A stretch of DNA of 64,000 bases from Gilvibacter sp. SZ-19 (lineage in GTDB: Bacteria > Bacteroidota > Bacteroidia > Flavobacteriales > Flavobacteriaceae). The stretch lies in the NCBI RefSeq assembly GCF_002163875.1, contig NZ_CP019333.1, forward strand, positions 2,052,864-2,116,863, given 5' to 3'. The notes beneath the pieces are model-generated. The model saw nothing but the letters and a program-made list of their open reading frames with translations. It was not told the origin of the DNA and ran no database searches. This document shows positions 18,720 to 27,929 of this stretch, in pieces (position 1 is the stretch's first letter; each line of letters begins with the position of its first letter). The position numbers and the translations under genes were made by a program.

Positions 18720-19465
18720 TAGCTCAGTAGCATTTGGGTGATTAAATAGTTCATAAGGATGATCAAGACAGAGGTCCAAACAAAGGAATTGGTGTTTGCC
18801 TTACCTACCTCCAAAGCTCCACCTTTCATATAATAACCTTGCCAAGACGGTACGGTTGCTAAAATGAAAGAGAATACAAAAGTCTTTATGAATGCATAGG
18901 TGACATGAAAAGGGGTGAAGTCAGATTGAAGCCCTTGGATAAAGGCATCACTGGTGCTGAATCCGCCGTAAACGCCTGCGACCCATCCGCCTAAAATTCC
19001 TATGAACATAGAGATCCCAATGACCAATGGGAAGAACATCAGTGCCACTATTTTTGGAAAGACCAAATAGTTCAAGGAATTGATCCCCATTACCTCCAAA
19101 GCGTCGATCTGTTCGGTTACCCGCATAGATCCTATACTAGAAGTAATTGCGGAACCTACCTTACCTGCCATAATAATAGCCATGAAAGTAGGGGAGAACT
19201 CTAAAATTATAGACTGTCGGGTGGCGAATCCCACCAAGTAATCTGGAATGAGTGGGTTAGATATGTTCAATGCTGTCTGAATGGCAACCACCCCACCCAC
19301 AAAGAACGAAATGAATCCGACGATCCCCAAAGAGTTGATCACTAATTGGTCTACTTCTTTGAAGATAAGGTCGCGAAGCACAGCACCTTTGGTTGGTCTG
19401 CTAAAGGTCTCGCGCAGCATAATGAAATATGAGCCGATGTCTGTTAGGTACTTCTTTGGATTCAT
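18719..19465 (-). CDS. mlaE: MlaE-type ABC transporter permease
   Basis: An inner-membrane permease of the MlaE family, 248 residues with five or six hydrophobic segments. Family stretches include FFVGGVVAIQTALN, GKVGSAITSSIGSMRVTEQIDALEVMGINSL (shown here as key residues only) and FKGGALEVGKANTNSFVWTS near the C-terminus. It works with the overlapping ATPase gene in phospholipid traffic between the membranes; direction is not readable from sequence. Confidence 0.88.
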   Translation of the reverse strand: MNPKKYLTDIGSYFIMLRETFSRPTKGAVLRDLIFKEVDQLVINSLGIVGFISFFVGGVVAIQTALNISNPLIPDYLVGFATRQSIILEFSPTFMAIIMAGKVGSAITSSIGSMRVTEQIDALEVMGINSLNYLVFPKIVALMFFPLVIGISMFIGILGGWVAGVYGGFSTSDAFIQGLQSDFTPFHVTYAFIKTFVFSFILATVPSWQGYYMKGGALEVGKANTNSFVWTSVLIILMNYLITQMLLS

Positions 19466-19505
19466 CTAAACACGAAGGTACTAATTAATTTACGCTTGAT
19501 GGTTG

Positions 19506-20585
19506 CTATTTGAGCAAGCTCATGATCTTGTGAAAGATCTCTGAATTTTCGTAGATCCCACCAAAATTTTCTGAGCCCGGGCCATAAGCCAATACAGGTA
19601 TCATAGTGCCGGAGTGTCCGTCTGTAGAAAAAGTAGGATTAATACTGTTGTAGTTGCCTCGGTCTGAACCTAAGGTAAAGCCACCGGTCTCGTGATCTGC
19701 TGTTACCACAACCAAGGTGTTGCCGTCATTCTTTGCAAACTCTAAGACCGCGCCAAGTGTCTTGTCAAAGTCGAGCATTTCTCCTATAAGGTAGTCAGCG
19801 TCGTTGTCGTGTCCGCCCCAATCGATCTGCGAACCTTCTATCATTAAAAAGAAAGCTTGGTCGTTTTGAGAAAGACAGGTTACGGCTTGTAGACTGGCTT
19901 GACTTAAGAAATCACCACGACCTTCTACAGCTTTTGGCAAAGCGTTATCTGCCACAAAAACTCCCATTTTCTCTGCAAGAGTAGTTGGAATTTTCGCTGT
20001 ATCCAATTGGAACCCTTTCGCTGTCAATTCGCTAAGCAGGTTTAAGGAGTCACTACGTTTGTTAAAGTATTTTAGCCCGCCGCCCGCAAAATAATTGAGG
20101 TTGGAATTTGCCAAGTCCTGCGCTATGGCTTCGTGCATATTTCTAGAGACTTGATGTGCATAAAAACTCGCTGGGGTAGCGTGAGTTATCGTAGAGGTAG
20201 CAACCACGCCACTTACCATATTCTTTTCAAGGAGCAGTTCGGGCAGGTTAGCAACTGCTGTACTGTCGCTAGCAACTCCAATGGCGCCGTTATAAGATTT
20301 TACACCACAAGCAAAAGCGGTAGCCCCTGCCGCCGAATCGGTGATCAGTTGAGCAGAAGACGAGGTCTTTATAAGCCCAACTACAGGAAACTGTTCCAGA
20401 TTTGGAGTACCTTCCCCGTAATACTGGGCAGATGACAATTGGCTTAGACCCATACCGTCTCCAATAAGTAAAATCACATTTTTAGGTGCATCGGTATTGG
20501 TTTGGCTCGCTGCGGATGCTTCTTTGGCCTGATCTTGACAACTCAGAAGGAACAAAGCCGTCAAGGCATAAACGAATAATTTCAT
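19506..20585 (-). CDS. Alkaline phosphatase, lipoprotein
   Basis: A lipoprotein signal ends at Cys16 (LFLLSC). The alkaline phosphatase fold shows the metal Asp43 in LIGDGMGLSQ and the nucleophile Ser84 in TDSAAGATAF. Other ligands are in SQIDWGGHDND and VTADHETGGFTLG, and a last His is in STDGHSGTMIPVLAYGPG. At 359 residues it is on the short side. It probably releases phosphate from organic esters at the cell surface or in the periplasm. Confidence 0.92.
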   Translation of the reverse strand: MKLFVYALTALFLLSCQDQAKEASAASQTNTDAPKNVILLIGDGMGLSQLSSAQYYGEGTPNLEQFPVVGLIKTSSSAQLITDSAAGATAFACGVKSYNGAIGVASDSTAVANLPELLLEKNMVSGVVATSTITHATPASFYAHQVSRNMHEAIAQDLANSNLNYFAGGGLKYFNKRSDSLNLLSELTAKGFQLDTAKIPTTLAEKMGVFVADNALPKAVEGRGDFLSQASLQAVTCLSQNDQAFFLMIEGSQIDWGGHDNDADYLIGEMLDFDKTLGAVLEFAKNDGNTLVVVTADHETGGFTLGSDRGNYNSINPTFSTDGHSGTMIPVLAYGPGSENFGGIYENSEIFHKIMSLLK

Positions 20586-20639
20586 CTATTGAAAATTTTT
20601 ATAAAAGTACGAATCCCCTGCGAGCTAGAACAGCCGCTG

Positions 20640-21491
20640 CTAACCAATTAACTTTTGGATAATACTGCGATAGCGTATTTTACGCATAAATCGCCCTTGG
20701 TCTGGGTTTAAAAGAAAAGAATCTCCGGCCAGCCATGCCTTAAAAAAACCGATCACCGTATTGAAAAAGAATGCGACACTCTTTTTTCTGCTAGCCATTT
20801 TTAAACTGGCAATTAGCGTTAGCAGTAAGCGATAGCGCATGCGGTAAAACGCTTGACCTTGCTTGTAGCGCGCCTTCTTATTATAAGTGTGTCCAGTGGG
20901 TTTGAGGTGTTTTACCTGCAAGGATTCCAAAGGCACTACTTCCCAACCGTGATAGCGCGCCAACAGCTCGTCTATCGTATCCCAGCCCATAGCTTCTTTT
21001 AGTCCGCCGATCTGTTTAAAACAGGTAGCCCTATACGCTTTCAGGGCGCCGCGAATATGGTCTTTCCCCGTCAGGTTTTCTAAGATCCATTGGTCTTGTT
21101 GTAGCACATAGCAAAACCCACCAACTAGTCCTGCTTTGGGGTTGTTTGTAAAGGTTTGTGCGTGCAATTCCAAGTAATTTTCTGGAAAGATAAGGTCTGC
21201 GTCAAATTTGCAGATCACATCTACATCTCCCAAGTGTTGCAGTCCGAACTTAAAGGCTGCTATGACTTTTGAACCTGGAAAATGTCCTGCTTGCTCTGCC
21301 GGTTTTTGCAGCAGTTGTAGCTGCGGATGGGAACTGGCGTAGTTTTTAACTATTGCTGCGGTCTGGTCTGTAGAAGCGTCGTCAACCACAATGATCTGCT
21401 CGGCGGCATGGGTTTGCGCCAAAAGCGAATCCAAGGTTTGCGCTATGTGTTGCGCTTCGTTATGTGCAGGGATAACTATGCCGAATCTCAT
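20640..21491 (-). CDS. Glycosyltransferase family 2
   Basis: A GT-A fold begins with IVIPAHNEAQHIAQTLDSL and IIVVDDASTDQTA, and continues to the metal-binding CKFDADLIFP. The C-terminal part is Arg/Lys-rich with a hydrophobic patch (SVAFFFNTVIGFFKAWLAG) that may bind membrane. Donor and acceptor are unknown. It lies downstream of a methyltransferase and a ketosynthase III on the same strand, with 49 bases between. Confidence 0.87.
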   Translation of the reverse strand: MRFGIVIPAHNEAQHIAQTLDSLLAQTHAAEQIIVVDDASTDQTAAIVKNYASSHPQLQLLQKPAEQAGHFPGSKVIAAFKFGLQHLGDVDVICKFDADLIFPENYLELHAQTFTNNPKAGLVGGFCYVLQQDQWILENLTGKDHIRGALKAYRATCFKQIGGLKEAMGWDTIDELLARYHGWEVVPLESLQVKHLKPTGHTYNKKARYKQGQAFYRMRYRLLLTLIASLKMASRKKSVAFFFNTVIGFFKAWLAGDSFLLNPDQGRFMRKIRYRSIIQKLIG

Positions 21492-21540
21492 CAGTCTAAA
21501 AAATACTGCCTAAGGCGAAAGTAATCAAAAACAAAGAGAC

Positions 21541-22086
21541 CTAATAGTTGCCTACTTGACCTTTAGACGGACGCTGGGCATAAACTAAATAATAACGCGG
21601 GGTAAAACGTCTAAGAAAAGGTCTTATCCCGATCTTTTTGGTAGGATTGGTGAATTTTTTACGTTTTATGATCTGCCAGCCAGCCTTTTCTAAAAGCCAG
21701 TCGAACTGCCAATCTTCGAATTCGTGATAATGTCTATCGCGCTCGTCGGTCTTGCTTTGATAAGCACCGGCAAACCACAGTTTTAAAGGTACGGAGGCCA
21801 CCAAATAATTGGCAGATGATTCCTGAAGCAATGTAAAGGGCGCTACCAAATGCTCCAAGATCTCAAAGGCAGTAAGCACTTCTCGATCTGTATTCTTTAC
21901 TGCGGATACGTCCAGGTCCAGGTCTTCTCCTTGGGTGTTTTGTACGTCATAACCGGCATCGGTCATGTATTTGGTAAAAGGATTGGAAACTCCAAGGTCT
22001 AAAATGGCCTTGTCTGTAGGGACACATTCTTGTAAGAACTCCAGAGTAAGCTGATACCGTTTTTTCGGAATCTTGCCGTCGTACAT
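21541..22086 (-). CDS. Class I SAM-dependent methyltransferase-like protein
   Basis: At 181 residues it has a reduced methyltransferase core. Motif I is AILDLGVSNPFTKYM rather than the usual glycine-rich DxGxGxG. EDLDLD sits at the acidic position, and TAFEILEHL resembles the E-x-LEH region of type 11/12 enzymes. The substrate is unknown, and activity is not certain given the altered motif I. It starts 2 bases after the stop of the ketosynthase gene, so they are cotranscribed. Confidence 0.7.
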   Translation of the reverse strand: MYDGKIPKKRYQLTLEFLQECVPTDKAILDLGVSNPFTKYMTDAGYDVQNTQGEDLDLDVSAVKNTDREVLTAFEILEHLVAPFTLLQESSANYLVASVPLKLWFAGAYQSKTDERDRHYHEFEDWQFDWLLEKAGWQIIKRKKFTNPTKKIGIRPFLRRFTPRYYLVYAQRPSKGQVGNY

Positions 22087-22088
22087 AA

Positions 22089-23150
22089 TTAGTGTTTGTA
22101 AACGATGGCGTTAATATGCATTCCGGCTCCAACACTGGCAAAGATAACCACGTCGCCCTTTTTCACCTCGTGCTCCTCCATGGTTCCTTTGCGAACCATA
22201 TCGTATAGCGTAGGTACTGTCGCTACGGAGCTGTTCCCCAATTTGTGGATGCTCATAGGCATGATTCCTTCTGGGATATCTACTTTGTATAAACGGTAGA
22301 GTCTCTTTAAGATGGCCTCGTCCATTTTTTCATTGGCCTGATGGATAAAGATCTTCTTCACCTCCTCAATGCCAACGCCGGCTTCATCCAAGCACTCCTT
22401 CATGGCATTAGGAACATTGGTCAGGGCGAATTCGTAGATCTTGCGACCGTCCATTTTAATATAACGAGTATCTGGGCAAAGGTCTTTATTGTACGACTTC
22501 CCGAAGTACAGGTAATAGGCTTCATCGTAAGTGAAACTCGCTGTTTTGTGACCTAGGATTCCTCCTTCCGTATCATCGTCTGCTTCTACAATAGCGGCCC
22601 CGGCTCCATCCGAATAGATCATAGAGTCGCGGTCGTGCTTGTCTACTACGCGAGAAAGTGTTTCCGCTCCGATAACCAAACAGCGTTTGGCCATACCTGC
22701 TCTAATAAAGGCCTGCGCCTGAATCACGCCTTCAACCCAACCAGGACAACCAAAAAGAATGTCATAAGCAACACAGTTTGGGTTTTTAATGCGCAAGCTG
22801 TGTTTTACACGAGAGGCTAAACTCGGTAATATATCACTTTGAATAGCGTTGTGCTTCACATCGCCAAAGTTGTGAGCTACAATAACGTAGTCCAAGGTCT
22901 CCGGATCTATTTTAGCGTCTTCAATGGCTTTTTCTGCCGCAAAGAATCCAATGTCCGAAGCGGTCAAATGATGCTTCACATAACGGCGTTCTCCAATTCC
23001 GGTAATACCCTTAAATTTCTCGATGATGACTTCGTTGGGATACGCAAATGGCGTTCCGTTGCTGTCTAGGAACTCGTGTTTATCAAAGTCTTCGTTCTTC
23101 TCAACGCTACTCGGGATGTAGCTTCCTGTACCTGTGATTTTGATGCTCAT
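22089..23150 (-). CDS. 3-oxoacyl-ACP synthase III (FabH-like)
   Basis: A FabH-family condensing enzyme of 353 residues. The catalytic triad is visible: Cys135 in ILFGCPGWVEG, His270 in IFIHQANEKM, and Asn306 in HKLGNSSVA. It is longer than E. coli FabH (317), with an insertion around 205-235 (YDEAYYLYFGKSYNKD). This length is usual for the second KAS III type of Bacteroidota. It may start fatty acid chains or serve a side pathway with the methyltransferase and glycosyltransferase downstream. Confidence 0.88.
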   Translation of the reverse strand: MSIKITGTGSYIPSSVEKNEDFDKHEFLDSNGTPFAYPNEVIIEKFKGITGIGERRYVKHHLTASDIGFFAAEKAIEDAKIDPETLDYVIVAHNFGDVKHNAIQSDILPSLASRVKHSLRIKNPNCVAYDILFGCPGWVEGVIQAQAFIRAGMAKRCLVIGAETLSRVVDKHDRDSMIYSDGAGAAIVEADDDTEGGILGHKTASFTYDEAYYLYFGKSYNKDLCPDTRYIKMDGRKIYEFALTNVPNAMKECLDEAGVGIEEVKKIFIHQANEKMDEAILKRLYRLYKVDIPEGIMPMSIHKLGNSSVATVPTLYDMVRKGTMEEHEVKKGDVVIFASVGAGMHINAIVYKH

Positions 23151-23222
23151 TCTGGTTGTGTTGCGGTTAGCAATTCGGCTAAACTAAAACATATAACGCA
23201 CAATTCCTGAAAATTATGCAGA

Positions 23223-23298
23223 AGGCCGAAATTTTTGCCATAATTGCAAAAAATCGGCCTAGCTCTTGTAAAAATAAGATTTTTTTAAGGAAAAAATC
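23223..23298 (-). terminator. Hairpins downstream of gcvP
   Basis: Two inverted repeats lie between gcvP and the ketosynthase gene. GATTTTTT/AAAAAATC (23278-23298) has a 5-base loop. The stronger one (23223-23260) pairs AGGCCGA...TTTTTGC with GCAAAAA...TCGGCCT around a 7-base loop. Neither has a classical T run behind it on the minus strand, but together they probably end gcvP transcription. Confidence 0.5.
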
Positions 23299-23305
23299 AA
23301 ATTCC

Positions 23306-26155
23306 TTATGCTTCCATAAATTCCTCTATCGGAGCGCAAGTACAGATCAAATTACGGTCTCCGTAGGCATCGTCAACACGGCGCACGGTTGGCCAGAATT
23401 TATTGTCTGTAAGATACTCTAAAGGATATGCGGCTTCTTGTCTGCTGTAAGGGAACTCCCAATTGTCTGAAGTAACCATTTGCAAGGTGTGCGGCGCGTT
23501 CTTTAAAACATTGTTCGCGTCGTCTTTAGAAGCTGCATCTATTTCTTTACGGATAGAGATCATGGCATCGCAGAATCGGTCTAATTCGGCCTTGCTTTCG
23601 CTCTCTGTTGGCTCTATCATGATAGTGCCTGCTACCGGGAACGATACCGTAGGAGCATGGAATCCGTAGTCCATAAGTCGCTTGGCGATATCGGTCACTT
23701 CAATGCCGTGCTCTTTAAAAGGACGACAATCTATGATCATCTCGTGAGCGGCTCTTCCTTGTTCTCCTGTATATAGAGTCTGATAATGTCCGCTTAAACG
23801 CTCTTTGATGTAGTTGGCGTTCAAAATGGCATATTCGGTGGACTTGCGCAGTCCGCTTTCACCTAGCATGGAGATATAAGCGTAACTGATCAAACAGGCC
23901 AAGGCAGAACCCCAAGGTGCTGCAGAGATCGGTGTGATCGCTTCAGTCCCTCCAGTTTCGATTAAGGGGTTACCCGGTAAGAAAGGAACCAATTGTTCTG
24001 CCACACAGATAGGACCCACTCCCGGACCTCCTCCTCCGTGAGGAATCGCAAAGGTCTTGTGCAGGTTCAAGTGGCACACATCGGCACCGATCGCCCCTGG
24101 ATTGGTCAAGGCTACTTGGGCATTCATGTTGGCTCCGTCCATATAGACTTGGCCACCGTACTGGTGAATGATCCCTGTGATCTCGCGTATGGCCGATTCG
24201 TATACGCCGTGCGTTGACGGATAGGTAACCATTAGCGCTGCCAAATTATCTTTGTGAGCAATGGCTTTCTCGCGAAGATCTTCTACGTCTATATTTCCGT
24301 GTTCATCTGCTTTGGTAACCACTACTTTCATCCCAGCCATTACTGCGGATGCCGGATTGGTTCCGTGTGCGGAAGATGGGATCAAACAAATGTCTCTGTG
24401 CTGATCACCGCGCGAATGGTGGTAAGCTCTAATGACCATCAGCCCTGCGAATTCTCCTTGCGCTCCAGAGTTTGGTTGTAGCGAAGTTCCAGCAAAGCCT
24501 GTGATCTCCGTAAGTTGTTCTTCTAACTTTTTAAGTACCAATTGGTAACCCAAAGCTTGCTCCACAGGAACAAATGGGTGAATGTTTACCCAGTTTGGAT
24601 CGCTCAAAGGAAGCATCTCTGAAGCTGCATTGAGTTTCATGGTACAGCTCCCCAATGGGATCATAGAATGGTTCAAGGAAAGGTCCTTGCGTTCCAGCTT
24701 TTTAATGTAGCGCATCAGTTCCGACTCACTGTGGTAGCTGTTAAATACCTCGTGGGTCAAGAATTCTGTGGTGCGTTCCAATGATGTAGCCAAGCCAGAC
24801 TTGTCGAGCAAACGCTCGATCTGTGGAGCCTCCTTAAAGTTGGCCTCCGCAAAGATGGCTACAATGGTGTTCAGATCGTCCAGATTGGCGGTCTCGTTCA
24901 ACGAGATAGAAACTGTTTCTGCATCCGGATAATAGAAATTGAGGTTGTTGGCCTCTGCAATGAGTTTGATATGATTTGCATCTGCCTTCAGGCGAATGGT
25001 ATCAAAGTAACTGTCGTTGAGCTGCTCGTAGCCCAATTCTTTAAGATAGTGCTCCAAGGTTGCCGCAGAACGGTGTACTTTGGTTGCGATGTCCTTCAAA
25101 CCTTCTGGCCCGTGATAAACGGCATACATTCCAGCCATTACGGCTAGGAGTACCTGAGCGGTACAAATGTTCGACGTGGCCTTGTCACGTTTAATGTGCT
25201 GCTCTCTGGTTTGTAGTGCCATTCGCAATGCGCGATTGCCATCGGTATCGCGAGTTACACCAATGATACGTCCGGGGATATGTCTTTTAAAAGCTTCGCG
25301 GGTTGCAAAGTAAGCAGCGTGTGGTCCGCCGTAACCGAGTGGAATCCCAAAGCGCTGAGTTGTGCCGACAACAACATCGGCTCCTAAAGCTCCTGGAGAC
25401 TCGAGTAGCACAAGACTCAACGGATCCGCAGCAACAGCCACTTTAATATTCATGGCGTGAGCACTGCTTATAAAACTTTTATAGTCGAAAGTGATTCCAC
25501 TGGTACCCGGATACTGCAATAGGGCTCCGAAGTAATCCGAAGAGAAATCAAAATCGCGGTGATCGCCAACAACCAATTCAATTCCGATTGGAATAGCTCG
25601 TGTTTCTAAGAGCGAGCGTGTTTGTGGCAATACTTCTTCTGATACAAAGAATTTCACAACCTCGGCTTTCTTTTGTTCTCTTTCTCGAACTGCAAAGAGT
25701 AGGGTCATGGCTTCTGCCGCGGCAGTGGCTTCGTCCAAAAGCGAAGCGTTGGCCAATTCCATTCCTGTAAGGTCGGTAACCATGGTCTGGAAGTTCAAGA
25801 GCGCTTCCAATCGCCCCTGTGCGATCTCTGCCTGATAAGGGGTGTAGGCCGTATACCATCCTGGGTTCTCTAAAATATTACGCTGGATAGGCGCAGGAGT
25901 AGAGGAGCGGTGGTAACCTAGACCAATAAAACTTTTGTAGACCTGATTGTTTTCTGATAAAGCGTTGATGTGATCGGCAAATTCCACCTCGCTCATCGGT
26001 TTGTCCAGATGTAATTTCTGAGCCAATCGAATGTCGTTGGGGATGGTTTCAGAGATCAGTTGTTCCAAGCTGTCAACACCTATGGTGGCTAACATGCTTT
26101 GCAGGTCCGACGGTCTTGGACCAATGTGTCTTAGCGCAAAAGAATCCGTGTTCAT
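23306..26155 (-). CDS. gcvP: Glycine dehydrogenase (decarboxylating), P-protein
   Basis: The PLP enzyme of the glycine cleavage system decarboxylates glycine and loads aminomethyl on the H-protein lipoyl group. It is a single-chain P-protein of about 949 residues. The PLP lysine is in LNLHKTFAIPHGGGGPG, with TNICTAQVLLA and LGSCTMKLNAASEM elsewhere. The frame is open from a TTG at 26179, but the ATG at 26155 (MNTDSFALRHIGP) is the family start. The other glycine cleavage genes are not in the window. Confidence 0.95.
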   Translation of the reverse strand: MNTDSFALRHIGPRPSDLQSMLATIGVDSLEQLISETIPNDIRLAQKLHLDKPMSEVEFADHINALSENNQVYKSFIGLGYHRSSTPAPIQRNILENPGWYTAYTPYQAEIAQGRLEALLNFQTMVTDLTGMELANASLLDEATAAAEAMTLLFAVREREQKKAEVVKFFVSEEVLPQTRSLLETRAIPIGIELVVGDHRDFDFSSDYFGALLQYPGTSGITFDYKSFISSAHAMNIKVAVAADPLSLVLLESPGALGADVVVGTTQRFGIPLGYGGPHAAYFATREAFKRHIPGRIIGVTRDTDGNRALRMALQTREQHIKRDKATSNICTAQVLLAVMAGMYAVYHGPEGLKDIATKVHRSAATLEHYLKELGYEQLNDSYFDTIRLKADANHIKLIAEANNLNFYYPDAETVSISLNETANLDDLNTIVAIFAEANFKEAPQIERLLDKSGLATSLERTTEFLTHEVFNSYHSESELMRYIKKLERKDLSLNHSMIPLGSCTMKLNAASEMLPLSDPNWVNIHPFVPVEQALGYQLVLKKLEEQLTEITGFAGTSLQPNSGAQGEFAGLMVIRAYHHSRGDQHRDICLIPSSAHGTNPASAVMAGMKVVVTKADEHGNIDVEDLREKAIAHKDNLAALMVTYPSTHGVYESAIREITGIIHQYGGQVYMDGANMNAQVALTNPGAIGADVCHLNLHKTFAIPHGGGGPGVGPICVAEQLVPFLPGNPLIETGGTEAITPISAAPWGSALACLISYAYISMLGESGLRKSTEYAILNANYIKERLSGHYQTLYTGEQGRAAHEMIIDCRPFKEHGIEVTDIAKRLMDYGFHAPTVSFPVAGTIMIEPTESESKAELDRFCDAMISIRKEIDAASKDDANNVLKNAPHTLQMVTSDNWEFPYSRQEAAYPLEYLTDNKFWPTVRRVDDAYGDRNLICTCAPIEEFMEA

Positions 26156-26176
26156 TGGGTTGTAAAAATTTGTATA

Positions 26177-26184
26177 CAAAAATA
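26177..26184 (-). promoter_or_regulatory. -7 box of gcvP
   Basis: TATTTTTG on the minus strand, 21 bases before the gcvP ATG. CTG (26206-26204) at 19 bases upstream approximates the TTG element. Confidence 0.5.
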
Positions 26185-26279
26185 CGACATATCCATAATA
26201 AAACAGCAGTTTTGCCAGGAGGGCAAAATTTATTTATTGACAGTTTCTGAGCGAATTGTTCATTAAATTAGCTGCTGTA

Positions 26280-27116
26280 ATGAGCGCCTTGAGAACTTTC
26301 TTCGATTTTTACCTTAAAAGCAGTATCCATGTGGCCGTTGCCGTTTGTAGTTTTCAATGGGCTGCCTGCCGTTTTTTAGAGCTGGCCCCAAGGGTTGAAC
26401 TGTTGGTATTTACCTTTCTAGCTGCAATAAGCGGTTACAATTTTGTCAAGTATGCCGAAAGAGCTCGTTGGTATCACAAAAGTCTGCCTCGAGAGCTCCG
26501 GAATATTCAGCTTTTTTCTTTGGGTTGTTTTATTGCTTTGCTCGGCTGCGGATTCTTGCTTCCGGTAAATACTTTGGCTGGTTTTGGCTTGCTGTCATTA
26601 CTTACGCTGGCTTATGTGATTCCCATGCTGCCTCAGGCCAAGACCTTGCGAACACTGGCAGGCATAAAGATATTTGTGGTGGCCTTGGTTTGGGCGGGAA
26701 CTGCGGTAGCAATTCCCCTTTGGGATGCACAACTATTACCAACAACAGATGCCTGGCTTTTGTTTGCACAGATATTTCTAACAGTTTTTGCGCTCACCAT
26801 TCCCTTTGAGATTCGAGATCTGCAGTTCGATGGAGATCAGCTAAGAACACTACCGCAGATCTTTGGAGTGGCAAAGAGTCGCTATCTCGGAATATTTGCG
26901 GTATTGATAGCCGCCATTTTAGAAGGTTTTAAAGACGAATTCTTGCTGTATTCCAACGGCTACTGGTTGTTGCTTACAGTGTTGACCGTGCTCGGACTTA
27001 TCCGCAGTAAAAAAGAACAACCGCCTTATCTGGCGGCCTTTTGGATAGAGGCGATCCCCATTGTAGGATTGATCTACCTGTATGTCGTGGCGGGTTTACC
27101 CTTATTTGTCGGCTAA
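26280..27116 (+). CDS. UbiA-superfamily-like integral membrane protein
   Basis: About 278 residues with eight or nine hydrophobic segments. EIRDLQFDGDQLRTLPQIFG resembles the second Asp-rich motif of UbiA prenyltransferases (Asp180, Asp184, Asp186). At the place of the first motif (NDxxDxxxD) there is only YNFVKYAERARW, with a single Asn54 and no Asp. Prenyl diphosphate transfer is therefore doubtful. The ATG at 26280 was chosen over an upstream TTG at 26256. Its end overlaps by 15 bases the convergent zinc-finger-like gene. Confidence 0.65.
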   Translation: MSALRTFFDFYLKSSIHVAVAVCSFQWAACRFLELAPRVELLVFTFLAAISGYNFVKYAERARWYHKSLPRELRNIQLFSLGCFIALLGCGFLLPVNTLAGFGLLSLLTLAYVIPMLPQAKTLRTLAGIKIFVVALVWAGTAVAIPLWDAQLLPTTDAWLLFAQIFLTVFALTIPFEIRDLQFDGDQLRTLPQIFGVAKSRYLGIFAVLIAAILEGFKDEFLLYSNGYWLLLTVLTVLGLIRSKKEQPPYLAAFWIEAIPIVGLIYLYVVAGLPLFVG

Positions 27117-27350
27117 TTGCTTGTTGAGTAGCTCTTGTAGTTCTGCTTTCTCTTCTTTGCTTACCGTGTTTACTTTAGGGTTTTTGACCGCTTTGGTCAA
27201 TTTGTTATTGCGAGCAGTATATTTCTGACAAGCGCGACAATAGATCAAATGTATGTTGAGTCGCACCTTTTCCCAAAAGGAAGCTTCTTTGTATTGGCTT
27301 TTATCACAGATGTGATTGGCCTCGTGACATTCTAATTTTAACTTTCCCAT
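27102..27350 (-). CDS. Small Cys/His-rich protein next to an ECF sigma factor (possible anti-sigma)
   Basis: This 82-residue protein carries His and Cys residues in the order C-x-E-x2-H-x2-C (CHEANHIC), then HLIYCRACQKY, which resembles zinc-binding anti-sigma (zf-HC2-like) modules. A Lys/Glu-rich tail follows; no membrane segment is evident. It starts 3 bases after the stop of the sigma factor gene, so the pair is one transcript. A partner or anti-sigma role is inferred from position and metal-ligand pattern. Confidence 0.7.
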   Translation of the reverse strand: MGKLKLECHEANHICDKSQYKEASFWEKVRLNIHLIYCRACQKYTARNNKLTKAVKNPKVNTVSKEEKAELQELLNKQLADK

Positions 27351-27353
27351 TTC

Positions 27354-27905
27354 CTAAAACCAATTGTTTTCAAGGCAATCTGCCATGGCCTTGCGAGCCC
27401 GGTGGATGATCACCCATAAGTTAGACGGTGTAATATCAAAAGCATTACAAATTGCTTCTGTATCAAAATTTTCCATGGTCTTCATGCGGAATATTGTTCG
27501 CTGCTTCTCATTTAGACCATCCAGGCAATCGTAGATCGCGGTTCCTAACTCCTGGTTCTCCAACTGATCTTCTGCAGTGCGATCAAATTTATCTGCCACG
27601 CGCTCTTCTAACCAATCGCCTTCGGTTTCGCTATCGTCGTAATTAATACGCACCTCGGCCTTGCCCTTGTTGGAGTTGATCTTGCGATAATGATCAATGA
27701 TCTTGCGCTTTAAGATCGACACCAACCAAGTTCGCTCTGTAGCATCTCCTTTAAAATTCTCCATAGACTTCAGACCTGCCAAAAAAGTCTCACTAATGAG
27801 GTCTTTAGCCAGGTCTCTGTCGTTTACACGGGCAATGGTGTAATTGAAAAGGTAGTCTGAATACCGAGCCACCCATTGGGTTGCATCTATTTGATTGTCT
27901 GCCAT
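27354..27905 (-). CDS. ECF-type RNA polymerase sigma factor
   Basis: Region 2 is DLAKDLISETFLAGLKSMENF followed by the -10-reading helix ATERTWLVSILKRKIIDHYRK (shortened here). Region 4 is LNEKQRTIFRMKTMENFDTEAICNAFDI with HRARKAMADCLE. About 183 residues is normal for the family. An acidic linker (DDSETEGDWLEERVADK) lies between. The frame is open from a TTG at 27932, but the ATG at 27905 (MADNQIDATQW) follows a near-perfect promoter. Signal and targets are unknown. Confidence 0.88.
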   Translation of the reverse strand: MADNQIDATQWVARYSDYLFNYTIARVNDRDLAKDLISETFLAGLKSMENFKGDATERTWLVSILKRKIIDHYRKINSNKGKAEVRINYDDSETEGDWLEERVADKFDRTAEDQLENQELGTAIYDCLDGLNEKQRTIFRMKTMENFDTEAICNAFDITPSNLWVIIHRARKAMADCLENNWF

Positions 27906-27929
27906 AAAGAGGCCAGTTGTAGATTTTTC

